38,534 nucleotides of DNA from a virus. The translations under genes were made by a program, and so were the position numbers. The notes below the pieces were generated by a model that did no database searches, was not told where the DNA came from, and saw only the letters and a program-made list of their open reading frames with translations. The stretch lies in the IMG/VR virus record IMGVR_UViG_3300037628_000369, positions 1-38,534 of that record; one strand, 5' to 3'. Of the stretch, positions 24,148-30,952 are shown piece by piece (position 1 is the first letter of the stretch; each line of letters begins with the position of its first letter).

Positions 24148-25602
24148 TTAACGCCGGCCGCCGCGTGCCGGTTTGCCAATGATGCGCGGCATGTTTATAA
24201 CCTTACTTTGGTATTTCCTGTAACTCTCTTTAAACGCTTCCGCAATGAAATAACGCAGGGTGTCCGTAATATGTCCGTTTTGCTCATATGTCACCTTTGT
24301 AACGCTATCTTTCACCCGGATTTTTGCAACACCGCCGTCTGCCGCCTCTTTTGTTTCAACATAATCACCAATTGATTCTTTGCAGGTTTCATTAATGGTT
24401 ATCTGCAAGTTATCGAAATTGTTTTCAAATATCGCATTGACAAAATCACCTGATAACGCAACGGATGGGTTAATTTTTGGTAATCGCATGCGGGTATGGT
24501 AACCAATCTCAATTTCGCGCTGGAAAATACTAAAAAAGTTTTGGCCTTTTTCTAATTTCGTGTCCTCCTTTAAGCTGGTACGATCACCGTAAATTAAAAC
24601 TATATCTGTGAAATCACGTTCACGCAACCAGCGCACCAATGACCGGGCCAATTTTTTAACTGTGTTATTGGGTGCGCGGGCTAATATTTCACCAACTTGG
24701 TAAATCTGTTTTATGCCGCTTTCATGCTCCAAATCCATTTGCCAAATGGTCAACGTCACGTATGGTTGTACGTTTTCATCCAATGAAACATGCACCGGTT
24801 TCATGTAATCAAATGCGGCCGGCGCAACATGCTCATCTAATTCAAATGATTTTAGAAATTCCCCACCGGTTTTTAAACGAATATCCCAATTGCCATTCAC
24901 AAAAACTTCATATTCATATCTTGGTAAATCCTGCAAACTATCAATGTATGATTGTGGAATATATGGATTATCACGAATGTTGGCCGGTATGTAAATTTGG
25001 CCCGCTGGTAATGTGTTGTTTTTCCAGTGATCATACCAACGATCTTTCACCCAACCGCGGGTCGGGTTGCACGTAGCAAGTATCAGCGGCGGCGGTTGCT
25101 TACCGCCTTTTATAATGTAACTACCGGCACGCTCAATTGCCTTAAAATAAGCCATTTCCTGAAGTTCATTTATCTCTTCAAGTAGGAATCCATTACATTC
25201 AAGTCCACGCCAACGGTTAAACATTTTATCTTTGTCGTAATTTTCACCAAAGAAAATTATTTGGCTGCCGTTGGTAAATGTTACGGTTTGGGTTTCGTGG
25301 TTGTGGTTCCTGATATACGCAACCGGCTTTATTTTATCCCAGCTTGGTAATGTATTGCGTTTGATCGTTTGCAAATCTTTGCGAACCACAACCCAACGGC
25401 TGCGCGGGTAAGTAAATGACAAGATTATAAAGGCAGCCAAACCGCTGAACGTTTTGCCGCTGCGCACTGATCCACCATACAGGATAAAACGATAATCACC
25501 GCTTAAAACGCATTCAAGAAATATCTGTTGCCGGTCGAACGGCTCAAAAAGCGTTTCAGTGGTTTCCCAATCAATTTGGCTTGCCTTTTTTATCGTTGGC
25601 AT
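24148..25602 (-). CDS. terL: Terminase large subunit
   Basis: Protein of 484 residues. The ATPase domain has Walker A GGSVRSGKT at 43-51, Walker B GFLLEE at 138-143, and the coupling motif ILATCNPT at 174-181. The C-terminal half has the length and acidic clusters of the RNase H-like nuclease, including the ADLEHESG-like stretch near 285. The protein pumps DNA into the prohead and cuts it at the end of packaging. It overlaps the HNH gene by 32 bases, and the small subunit is about 2 kb upstream. Confidence 0.92.
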   Translation of the reverse strand: MPTIKKASQIDWETTETLFEPFDRQQIFLECVLSGDYRFILYGGSVRSGKTFSGLAAFIILSFTYPRSRWVVVRKDLQTIKRNTLPSWDKIKPVAYIRNHNHETQTVTFTNGSQIIFFGENYDKDKMFNRWRGLECNGFLLEEINELQEMAYFKAIERAGSYIIKGGKQPPPLILATCNPTRGWVKDRWYDHWKNNTLPAGQIYIPANIRDNPYIPQSYIDSLQDLPRYEYEVFVNGNWDIRLKTGGEFLKSFELDEHVAPAAFDYMKPVHVSLDENVQPYVTLTIWQMDLEHESGIKQIYQVGEILARAPNNTVKKLARSLVRWLRERDFTDIVLIYGDRTSLKEDTKLEKGQNFFSIFQREIEIGYHTRMRLPKINPSVALSGDFVNAIFENNFDNLQITINETCKESIGDYVETKEAADGGVAKIRVKDSVTKVTYEQNGHITDTLRYFIAEAFKESYRKYQSKVINMPRIIGKPARGGRR

Positions 25603-25993
25603 TTCCCTTATTTATTGCACGCCTGAATTTTTCCGCGGCATCATACCGCAAATGACATAATTGGCACATGTGTTTCAAACGTTCATCTTTTACCGCGTGG
25701 TTGGTTTCGTCATGGTCTAAATGCGCCACGGTTAACACAACTGTAACAATTTTCACGGCCTGCCGGTTTTCGCATTCCCGGTATGCATCATCCATATTTC
25801 TGAACCAAATGCGCCGCGTTTTATATCTAACCTTATAAAGTTTACCGTAATGTTCACGCATATCAAACGGAACACTATACACCCGTTTACCGTTTTTAAG
25901 GCCGCACACTTCACAGTGGTTTTTACTGCGTATGCGTATGCGCTCTACACGTTTCGTCCAATCTGCCGGGTATTTATCGTAATCAATGGGCAT
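25571..25993 (-). CDS. HNH endonuclease next to terminase
   Basis: Protein of 140 residues starting MPIDYDKYPADW. A TTG three codons upstream is less likely. Zinc pairs C27-x2-C30 (CEVC) and C110-x2-C113 (CQLC) flank the HNH core VAHLDHD (H91, D93, H94) and the final H114. Family knowledge: HNH proteins encoded beside terminases take part in genome packaging and cos cleavage in several phages. The gene overlaps terL and follows the structured element at 26010-26135. Confidence 0.85.
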   Translation of the reverse strand: MPIDYDKYPADWTKRVERIRIRSKNHCEVCGLKNGKRVYSVPFDMREHYGKLYKVRYKTRRIWFRNMDDAYRECENRQAVKIVTVVLTVAHLDHDETNHAVKDERLKHMCQLCHLRYDAAEKFRRAINKGNANDKKGKPN

Positions 25994-26009
25994 TATATTC
26001 AATTAAAAA

Positions 26010-26135
26010 CAGGGTTGCGCACGTTCCGCACCTCCGGTTGTATACATTCCATCAACGGCTGATGCCTAACCATGTCTTTGTGCATCATTTAACGGACGAC
26101 TGAAATCTACGTTATATCAGTTCTGGACAACCCTG
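26010..26135 (-). ncRNA. Structured RNA or terminator element upstream of the HNH gene
   Basis: CAGGGTTG (26010-26017) is the exact reverse complement of CAACCCTG (26128-26135). Inside this closing helix lie three local helices: 26034-26040 with 26053-26058 (one bulge), 26060-26065 with 26082-26087 (TGATGC/GCATCA), and 26099-26103 with 26117-26121 (ACTGA/TCAGT). The result is a cloverleaf-like shape of about 126 bases. On the minus strand the closing helix is followed directly by UUUUU. It could be a terminator, a cis element or a packaging-related RNA. No tRNA signature is present. Confidence 0.45.
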
Positions 26136-26137
26136 CA

Positions 26138-26557
26138 TTATTCATAAAAATGTACCATCTTTTGCGCTGCGCTGTCCTCAACATATGTGTAAAAATGGTA
26201 TGTACGTATAGCGTTTTGCCATTGGCCCGTGGGAATTAAAAGCGTATCAGGAATGTGGAATTTTGGCGGCATTTCATCAATCAACACAACATCAAATTGC
26301 ATGTTGGAAATATTACCGCTATAATCCTCAACCTCCAACGTAACAATTATATCACTACCGGCCTGCAACCGGGTGCCGGGTTCAGGTGTTTGCACATAGG
26401 CCATAACTTCACAATTATCTGAAACGGTCACTATTTCGGTATAATCCAGCAAATAAAACGTGCATGAATCATTGGCCAAATAAAATTGCGTTGATATTTG
26501 GGCCATTGTGCAACATCCGGTAAGAAATAAACATAGTAGCGCGGCTAAACTTTTCAT
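26138..26557 (-). CDS. Lipoprotein with HYR-like domain
   Basis: Protein of 139 residues with a lipoprotein signal: hydrophobic LAALLCLFLTGCC with the lipobox Cys at residue 15. The mature part shows a beta-sandwich pattern (ETIVTVSDNCEV-like segment, PEPGTRLQAGSDIIVTLEVEDYSGNIS) close to HYR domains, immunoglobulin-like folds common in Bacteroidota surface proteins. A phage lipoprotein may alter the host envelope or exclude other phages when expressed in the carrier state. It could also act as an outer-membrane spanin, but it lies far from the lysis genes. It overlaps the previous gene as ATGA. Confidence 0.65.
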   Translation of the reverse strand: MKSLAALLCLFLTGCCTMAQISTQFYLANDSCTFYLLDYTEIVTVSDNCEVMAYVQTPEPGTRLQAGSDIIVTLEVEDYSGNISNMQFDVVLIDEMPPKFHIPDTLLIPTGQWQNAIRTYHFYTYVEDSAAQKMVHFYE

Positions 26558-26799
26558 GATTTTTCTGCTTTTAGAATCCTTTCAAGTGCAAACCGCAGGA
26601 ATAATTCTCTAAATACCTCTGTACCCTCGTAGGCATGTTCCATTAAATTTACTAATTGTTCTGTCACGCCCACAATGCTTACAAATGCTTCTTTAGTTTC
26701 CGAATTACCAGAGATGACAATAAAAGGCTGTTTGTTTTCATAAGCGTTTTTCAAAAATTTAATCATCTTTTCAAAATCCTGTTCATCTTTTTTTTCCAT
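26554..26799 (-). CDS. Hypothetical protein
   Basis: Helical protein of 81 residues with a central beta strand (PFIVISGNSETKEAFVSIVG). No family is recognised. It shares an ATGA overlap with the lipoprotein gene. It lies among small genes between the two terminase subunits. Confidence 0.55.
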   Translation of the reverse strand: MEKKDEQDFEKMIKFLKNAYENKQPFIVISGNSETKEAFVSIVGVTEQLVNLMEHAYEGTEVFRELFLRFALERILKAEKS

Positions 26800-26890
26800 T
26801 TTGCTTTTTATTTAATAAATATTCACCACAGTGATAAGCACATAATCCGTATGCCATAATAAAAGACCTGCAACTCTTTTTTTGCAGATA

Positions 26891-27103
26891 TTACGTTTCA
26901 TTTGCTATTTTCAATATGGCCAATGCAAATTCTTTTGCCTCATGTATGGGCATACCCATCCAAACCACCGGCGTATTAAATTCAATTATCAAATTGCTTT
27001 TATCTTTGGTTTTGAAAATGGCAAATTGTAAACCGCCCTCATCAGTGTCAGATATTTTACCCTGTGGAAATTCACCCGTTTTACCTAATTGGATTTTTTT
27101 CAT
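26891..27103 (-). CDS. Hypothetical protein
   Basis: Protein of 70 residues, beta-rich with a C-terminal helix (MPIHEAKEFALAILKIA). No family is recognised. The start overlaps the 3' end of the 44-residue gene upstream by 23 bases. Confidence 0.55.
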   Translation of the reverse strand: MKKIQLGKTGEFPQGKISDTDEGGLQFAIFKTKDKSNLIIEFNTPVVWMGMPIHEAKEFALAILKIANET

Positions 27104-27215
27104 ACTTCAATTTTAAGAATAAGGTAAATAATTCATCTTTGGCTATGCCTAATTTTGTGGCTACTTCCCGCGTTTCATCAAAAAATTCAGCAAATTCATC
27201 CCTGATATTTTTCAT
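27081..27215 (-). CDS. 44-residue hypothetical protein
   Basis: Short frame encoding MKNIRDEFAEFFDETREVAT, then KLGIAKDELFTLFLKLKYEK and a short end. It is highly charged and clearly helical. It fills the gap between the 65-residue and 70-residue genes with overlaps of 20 and 23 bases, as expected for a compact phage operon. No family is recognised. Confidence 0.5.
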   Translation of the reverse strand: MKNIRDEFAEFFDETREVATKLGIAKDELFTLFLKLKYEKNPIR

Positions 27216-27393
27216 ATGCTGCAATTTTTTTCTTCAATTCCCTTACTTCACATTCTAATTTTGTAACCCGCTGTAACATGGTTGCCGGGCCGCGCTCACA
27301 AGTGCATGCGTATATGCCGTGTATTGTGGTACCCCAACAACCGGGAATTAAAACCCGGCCCGCTATTTTATCATGCACATAATGGCACCGCAT
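27196..27393 (-). CDS. Small Cys/His protein
   Basis: Protein of 65 residues. The first half has C and H residues (CHYVHD, GCWGTTIHGIYACTCERG) that may bind zinc. The second half is a short coiled coil (RVTKLECEVRELKKKIAAYEK). It starts directly at the stop codon of the small terminase gene. Small proteins of this style recur beside terminases in Bacteroidota phages, but I know no function. Confidence 0.6.
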   Translation of the reverse strand: MRCHYVHDKIAGRVLIPGCWGTTIHGIYACTCERGPATMLQRVTKLECEVRELKKKIAAYEKYQG

Positions 27394-27735
27394 TTAAAAT
27401 TCAATTACAACATCACCCAATTTAAAAACCTGCTTTTTTTCCGGTTCAATTTCCTGCGTTTCAAAACGCTCAACATAACCGCGGCTTTTTCCAAGTGTTG
27501 AAAGTGTGTATTTGATTGCCCACGGTTTTTTTGTGCGCAGGTTGGTAATTAGGCCACTTTCTGCCATATCAATGATTGATTCGCGTGCTTCCCATTTGAC
27601 CACCTGCAACGATTTATTACGCTGTATGCGCCGGTGCAATGCCGTGGCACTAATGCCCAAAATTTTGGCCGCATCGGAAACAATGCCTTTTTTTTGCTGC
27701 AACGCCTTTTTCACTTGTTTCATCGGTACTGCCAT
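27394..27735 (-). CDS. terS: Terminase small subunit
   Basis: Protein of 113 residues. Residues 17-40 form a Fis-type helix-turn-helix (GIVSDAAKILGISATALHRRI). It is followed by WEARESIIDMAESGLITN and AIKYTLSTLGKSRGY, the pattern common in small terminases that recognise the packaging site. The C-terminal end is short and acidic. It lies about 1.8 kb upstream of the large subunit. TATATTTG at 27801-27808 on the minus strand may be its -7 promoter element. Confidence 0.8.
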   Translation of the reverse strand: MAVPMKQVKKALQQKKGIVSDAAKILGISATALHRRIQRNKSLQVVKWEARESIIDMAESGLITNLRTKKPWAIKYTLSTLGKSRGYVERFETQEIEPEKKQVFKLGDVVIEF

Positions 27736-27989
27736 ATGACCAGCATTAACATTTTTAACCTTTTTTGAGCATTTTTAAATCGTTATGCTCACAATACAAT
27801 CAAATATACCCCTAAATAGCCTCTTTTCTGCTCATTTCTGCCCTTTTGTCGTCTTGTCAGTGGATGTTGCCAATGAGGTAAGAAAGTCCAAAAATGGGCC
27901 TAAAACACGCCCTATTTCGCGGCATAACCTCACTTTTGCCACAAAAAGCCGTTTGGATTGATAATAAAAAGTGTCAGTAATGTGCATAA
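27736..27989. other. Non-coding gap upstream of the small terminase
   Basis: No gene is seen. GAGCAT and ATGCTC (near 27769-27791) form a short inverted repeat close to the terS start. TATATTTG (minus strand, 27801-27808) is a good -7 element, though no TTTG stands 19 bases upstream of it. GTGTCAG occurs at 27971-27977 and TGTCAGTGG near 27858. This is probably the promoter region of the packaging unit and could also hold a packaging start site. Confidence 0.4.
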
Positions 27990-28307
27990 TCAGCGTTTTG
28001 GGAACGTTTCAAGTTTAGGCAAATTTGCGTTTGGCATCTTTGCCCGGTGGTGTTCAAACAGCAAATGAAATTGCCGTAACGTAATTTGGCCCTCAACATA
28101 TGGGCCGGCGTATTCCTGCATGAAACCGGTGTAAAACTTGGTAAAGCCTTTGCTCCACACGCATTTCATGGTATAAGTAAATTCAAATTTCATCAGCATC
28201 ATGTTATCAAAAACATTTTCCTGCCGTGGATTCATCAATAGTTTACTTAATTGTTTAACCTGCTGATTTTCAGAATCATATTTAAATATTGGCATTTCCT
28301 GTAACAT
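27990..28307 (-). CDS. Hypothetical protein downstream of the palindromes
   Basis: Protein of 105 residues with many aromatic residues (FEFTYTMKCVWSKGFTKFYTGF) and a basic C-terminus. It may start at MLQEMP or at MPIFKYD. No family is recognised. Its start codon lies 15 bases from the first 21-bp palindrome, so binding there could control it. It could be a replication or copy-control accessory protein. Confidence 0.5.
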   Translation of the reverse strand: MLQEMPIFKYDSENQQVKQLSKLLMNPRQENVFDNMMLMKFEFTYTMKCVWSKGFTKFYTGFMQEYAGPYVEGQITLRQFHLLFEHHRAKMPNANLPKLETFPKR

Positions 28308-28321
28308 AACTGCAATGTTTA

Positions 28322-28540
28322 GTGTACCGATAATCGGTACACTACGTTTTTTAGTGTACCGGTAATCGGTACAGCGTGTACCGATTACCGGTACGCCGGT
28401 GTACCGATAATCGGTAACGAACTATTATATTAACTGTTTCCCTAACTTTTTTCACCGGTAGATTTTTTAAAGTCATTAAAGGTTTTTATTCTCATTACCG
28501 TTTTTACTATTCCCGTCCGGTGTACCGATAATCGGTACAC
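28322..28540. repeat. Cluster of five 21-bp palindromes (iterons or parS)
   Basis: Copies lie at 28322-28342, 28354-28374, 28376-28396, 28399-28419 and 28520-28540. The first and last are perfect: arms GTGTACCGAT and ATCGGTACAC around a single A. The middle three differ by a few bases. Each is a two-fold site for a dimeric protein. The position beside rep and near parA suggests a replication origin or a centromere. The tight copies are spaced by 32, 22 and 23 bases. Confidence 0.9.
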
Positions 28541-28544
28541 TGTT

Positions 28545-29120
28545 TTAACGTGGCATAAAATACGCCTGTGCTTCTTTGTAAGCTGCTAAACTTTTATTTT
28601 TGTGTAATTGATATGCTGCATGGTGATAAAATTTTTCCTGAAATTCAAAAACCTGATCAGGTGTAACACCGCCCTCTTTTAATCCGTTCACCAATTGCGG
28701 CCATTCCATTTCGTAGCCTTTATTGTCTGCTTTATTGGTAACTATGTAAACATTTGCGCCGCGCTTGCCTATTTTCGGCAGTATCAAAATAAACCGGTGT
28801 AATTCTAATGCCTCACAGGCACGCTCAACGGTTTCAATGCTATTTGAACCAACCGCCGCGCCAATACTTCTGACCGCTGGCCAACAAACCTGTGATTGCC
28901 CGGCCCTAAATTTTAAGTGTATGTAAACCAATTTTGCCATTGGTGGAATTATCTTATTTGGCATTGCCAAAAATTCAACATTTGCCCATGCATGCGTTGG
29001 CGGTTCCTTACCTTTTTTAACAATCATGCGCGGTTTATCGTACCCCCTGTTGTTACCCTCAGTTTGGCCACTGCCGGTATTTTTCATATCTTTGGGTTTG
29101 GATTGTGGAGAACAATACAT
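28545..29120 (-). CDS. Replication initiator-like winged-helix protein
   Basis: Protein of about 191 residues if started at MYCSPQSK (29120), or 180 if started at MKNTGSG (29087). A longer TTG start at 29153 lies inside a terminator hairpin and is unlikely. The middle (MAKLVYIHLKFRAG, then CWPAVRSIGAAVGSNSIETV, then ALELHRFILILPK) is an HTH_36-type winged helix, frequent in plasmid Rep and phage replisome-organiser proteins. The five palindromes lie directly downstream. An alternative role is a transcription regulator that binds them. Confidence 0.65.
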   Translation of the reverse strand: MYCSPQSKPKDMKNTGSGQTEGNNRGYDKPRMIVKKGKEPPTHAWANVEFLAMPNKIIPPMAKLVYIHLKFRAGQSQVCWPAVRSIGAAVGSNSIETVERACEALELHRFILILPKIGKRGANVYIVTNKADNKGYEMEWPQLVNGLKEGGVTPDQVFEFQEKFYHHAAYQLHKNKSLAAYKEAQAYFMPR

Positions 29121-29133
29121 CTTTGGTAAAACT

Positions 29134-29170
29134 AAAATACCCTGCACGCTCAATGCAGGGTATTTTTTTT
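29134..29170. terminator. Bidirectional terminator in the rep leader
   Basis: AAAATACCCTGCA and TGCAGGGTATTTT form a 13-bp stem with a 7-base loop (stem 29134-29146 and 29154-29166). On the plus strand it is followed by TTTT, completing a run of eight T. On the minus strand it is followed by a U-rich stretch directly before the rep start, so it may act as an attenuator. Confidence 0.8.
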
Positions 29171-29209
29171 CTTACCGGGTTACTTTGATCTAAACCCGTA
29201 ACGATCAAA

Positions 29210-29230
29210 CCACTGACACCATGACAGTGG
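29210..29230. promoter_or_regulatory. Operator-like inverted repeat upstream of rep
   Basis: CCACTG at 29210-29215 is mirrored by CAGTGG at 29225-29230. The left half lies within the 16-bp element shared with 15145-15160. TTTGATC (29184-29190) and GATCAAA (29203-29209) make a second inverted repeat beside it. The arrangement suits a regulator site for rep. Confidence 0.5.
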
Positions 29231-29271
29231 ATAAAACGCCTAAAATGTGAGTAAAAAATGTTAACGCGGTT

Positions 29272-29390
29272 GTTGCGCCGTATGTGTAAAGTGCTATATT
29301 TGCCCATGTTAAACCGCTTTTGTGTTTCCAAACTGTAAGCGTTTTTAATCTCAAAAATTAACCGGTGCCACCACGCCGGTTATTTTTTTT
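29272..29390 (+). ncRNA. Candidate small antisense RNA gene upstream of rep
   Basis: On the plus strand GTTG (29272-29275), 19 bases, then TATATTTG (29295-29302) is a near-consensus Bacteroidota promoter. About 57 bases later a hairpin (TAACCGG 29359-29365 with CCGGTTA 29376-29382) is followed by eight T. The predicted transcript is about 80 bases, antisense to the leader of rep. It would resemble counter-transcribed RNAs that set plasmid copy number. It also contains a 10-codon frame (MLNRFCVSKL), which may be chance. Confidence 0.45.
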
Positions 29391-29444
29391 GCGCTGAACC
29401 TGCTAAGGTAATAATTCGCCCGCGCAATGTCAATAGTGACAGCA

Positions 29445-29756
29445 TTAAATTTTTGGGTGTACGCTGTCCAGCCACGTTTTTACTACCCTGTATAGCATTT
29501 TTGAAATGTCCTCATTGACAAGATCGCAAATAATTTTTAGCTTTTGATAGTCTGCATGCGGCATTTCCATACGTGGCCGCTTTATTTCCTGTGCTATTTT
29601 TCCGGGTACCGGTGGCAGTTCACCCGTTGGCAAATCATGGAGGATGTCACCTGCAAATAAATTGCGTGTTTGGGCCTCAACGGTTGCAATATCAATTACG
29701 CCTTTTTCACCGGTCTGCCCGGCTGCGTTGTTATCTGTTAATGGGTTTTTTTTCAT
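29445..29756 (-). CDS. Putative centromere-binding partner of ParA
   Basis: Protein of 103 residues. The N-terminal 60 residues look disordered. The C-terminal part (RPRMEMPHADYQKLKIICDL, then VNEDISKMLYRVVKTWL) has the strand-helix-helix pattern of ribbon-helix-helix proteins such as ParG-type partners or DUF3408-like proteins. It overlaps parA as ATGA, the usual arrangement of small partition partners. It is expected to bind palindromic centromere sites and stimulate ParA. The five 21-bp palindromes are candidate targets. Confidence 0.6.
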   Translation of the reverse strand: MKKNPLTDNNAAGQTGEKGVIDIATVEAQTRNLFAGDILHDLPTGELPPVPGKIAQEIKRPRMEMPHADYQKLKIICDLVNEDISKMLYRVVKTWLDSVHPKI

Positions 29757-30406
29757 GCTGTAACTATTTTTGTGGTTAATATTTCGTGTACTGCTTTTTG
29801 CAACATTTTAATTTCAAATTTTGCTTCATTATCATCACATTCACCAACGCCCAAACCGTATTTTGGTGAATTTTCAAATACTGTGCGCAGGCCAATTTTC
29901 CGGTTCATTATTGGAATATCATATTGTTCCAGCGCGTCTAAAACTTCACGGCCAATTACACTACGTTTGCGAACCGCGTTTAAAACTATGCGGCAATCAA
30001 TTTCTTTTAAGCTGCGTACATTTTTCAAGGTTGGTAGAAATTGCTCATTGAATGCCCAATAATCAAACGTGCTGGAACGGATTGGAAGTAATACCAAATC
30101 TGAAACCAGCATAATTGTGCCGGTCAATTCTGCCAATGCCGGCGTGCCGTCAATAATTACAATATCACAACTTGCATTTATTGGGTTTATATTATTGCGC
30201 AGTGCATCAGCATCGGACAAAGAAACCGTTACAATTTGCGCCTTATCCTGTGGCCTGATACCCGACCATTTCAGCGCGTTTTGATTGTTTGGGTCACTAT
30301 CTATTAATGTAACTTTTGCGCCGGTCTGTGCATAGGCAACGGCTAAATTAATGCTTAACGTTGTTTTCCCTGCGCCGCCTTTTAATGAAACTAATGAAAT
30401 AATCAT
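29753..30406 (-). CDS. parA: ParA-family partition ATPase
   Basis: Protein of 217 residues. The deviant Walker A KGGAGKTT at 9-16 carries the signature Lys9. VTLIDSDPN at 32-40 and DIVIIDGTP at 81-89 complete the ATP site. It lacks the N-terminal HTH of large P1-type ParA, so it belongs to the small type Ib-like group that works with a short partner protein. It moves plasmid copies to both daughter cells. Phages with parA usually persist as plasmids. A terminator precedes it at 30577-30609, so it has its own promoter. Confidence 0.9.
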   Translation of the reverse strand: MIISLVSLKGGAGKTTLSINLAVAYAQTGAKVTLIDSDPNNQNALKWSGIRPQDKAQIVTVSLSDADALRNNINPINASCDIVIIDGTPALAELTGTIMLVSDLVLLPIRSSTFDYWAFNEQFLPTLKNVRSLKEIDCRIVLNAVRKRSVIGREVLDALEQYDIPIMNRKIGLRTVFENSPKYGLGVGECDDNEAKFEIKMLQKAVHEILTTKIVTA

Positions 30407-30678
30407 GGTTTTTAATTGTTATTGTTCGCCGCTAAATTATTGTTATTGCTGCCTCAACAAAATATAGTTATTAACAATCATGTCAGCGAAACGGTATGGA
30501 GTTATAGAAATATGCAATTGTGCAAAACCGCGCACCCGCGCACCCGCGCACCTGCGCCAATCAGATGGAACAAAAAAATACCCGGCACCAAAACAGGGTA
30601 CCGGGTATTGCGCAAAGGCCGTGCGCACGGCCTAATGTAACTTCATTACTGATTTTGTATTCTTTAGACTCAACAAAG
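30407..30678. other. Leader region of the par operon with repeats
   Basis: No gene is seen. CGCGCACC is repeated three times in tandem at 30529-30552. AGGCCGTGC followed by GCACGGCCT at 30616-30633 is an 18-bp perfect palindrome. CAATAACAAT occurs twice just upstream of the parA start. TATATTTTG (minus strand, near 30455) may be a -7 element. The region could hold an operator or a centromere besides the promoter. Confidence 0.5.
30577..30609 (-). terminator. Intrinsic terminator upstream of the par operon
   Basis: AATACCCGG (30577-30585) pairs with CCGGGTATT (30601-30609) over a 15-base loop. On the minus strand the stem is followed by a run of T. It ends transcripts from the gene at 30933. 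Confidence 0.8.
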
Positions 30679-30933
30679 TTAAAAAATTTCGGGAGTTTCG
30701 CACGCCTGTACAACATCACCGGCTAAAACGGCTTCCGCAAATGGGTGTGCAACCGCATCACGTGCGGCCTGTGAGCATATTGCGCGTTGTTCTGCCGTTA
30801 CACACTGCACAAACTGCCTAAATTCACTTTCAGTGAAAATATAGTGCGGTTCAATGTTTAATGCTTTGTCATCAAACAATGCCTTTTGTGCTATGTTTGC
30901 GGCCCGGCCCATTATCAACTTGTTATACTCCAT
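30679..30933 (-). CDS. Hypothetical protein
   Basis: Protein of 84 residues starting MEYNKLIMG (30933). A longer in-frame start at 31002 would run through strong hairpins and is not supported. It is helical, with two Cys, and no family is recognised. TATCTTTA a few bases upstream of the start may be a -7 promoter element. It is followed by a terminator. Confidence 0.5.
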   Translation of the reverse strand: MEYNKLIMGRAANIAQKALFDDKALNIEPHYIFTESEFRQFVQCVTAEQRAICSQAARDAVAHPFAEAVLAGDVVQACETPEIF

Positions 30934-30952
30934 GCGGTAAAGATAAAAAAAT

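Noticed and set aside
26010-26135. tRNA gene
   Set aside because: The closing stem recalls an acceptor stem, but there is no anticodon arm, T-loop GTTCRA or CCA end, and the element is too long.
29059-29331. Leftward frame of 90 codons upstream of rep
   Set aside because: It crosses a 13-bp terminator hairpin and several inverted repeats and overlaps rep in another frame. It is more likely control sequence. A short leader peptide cannot be excluded.
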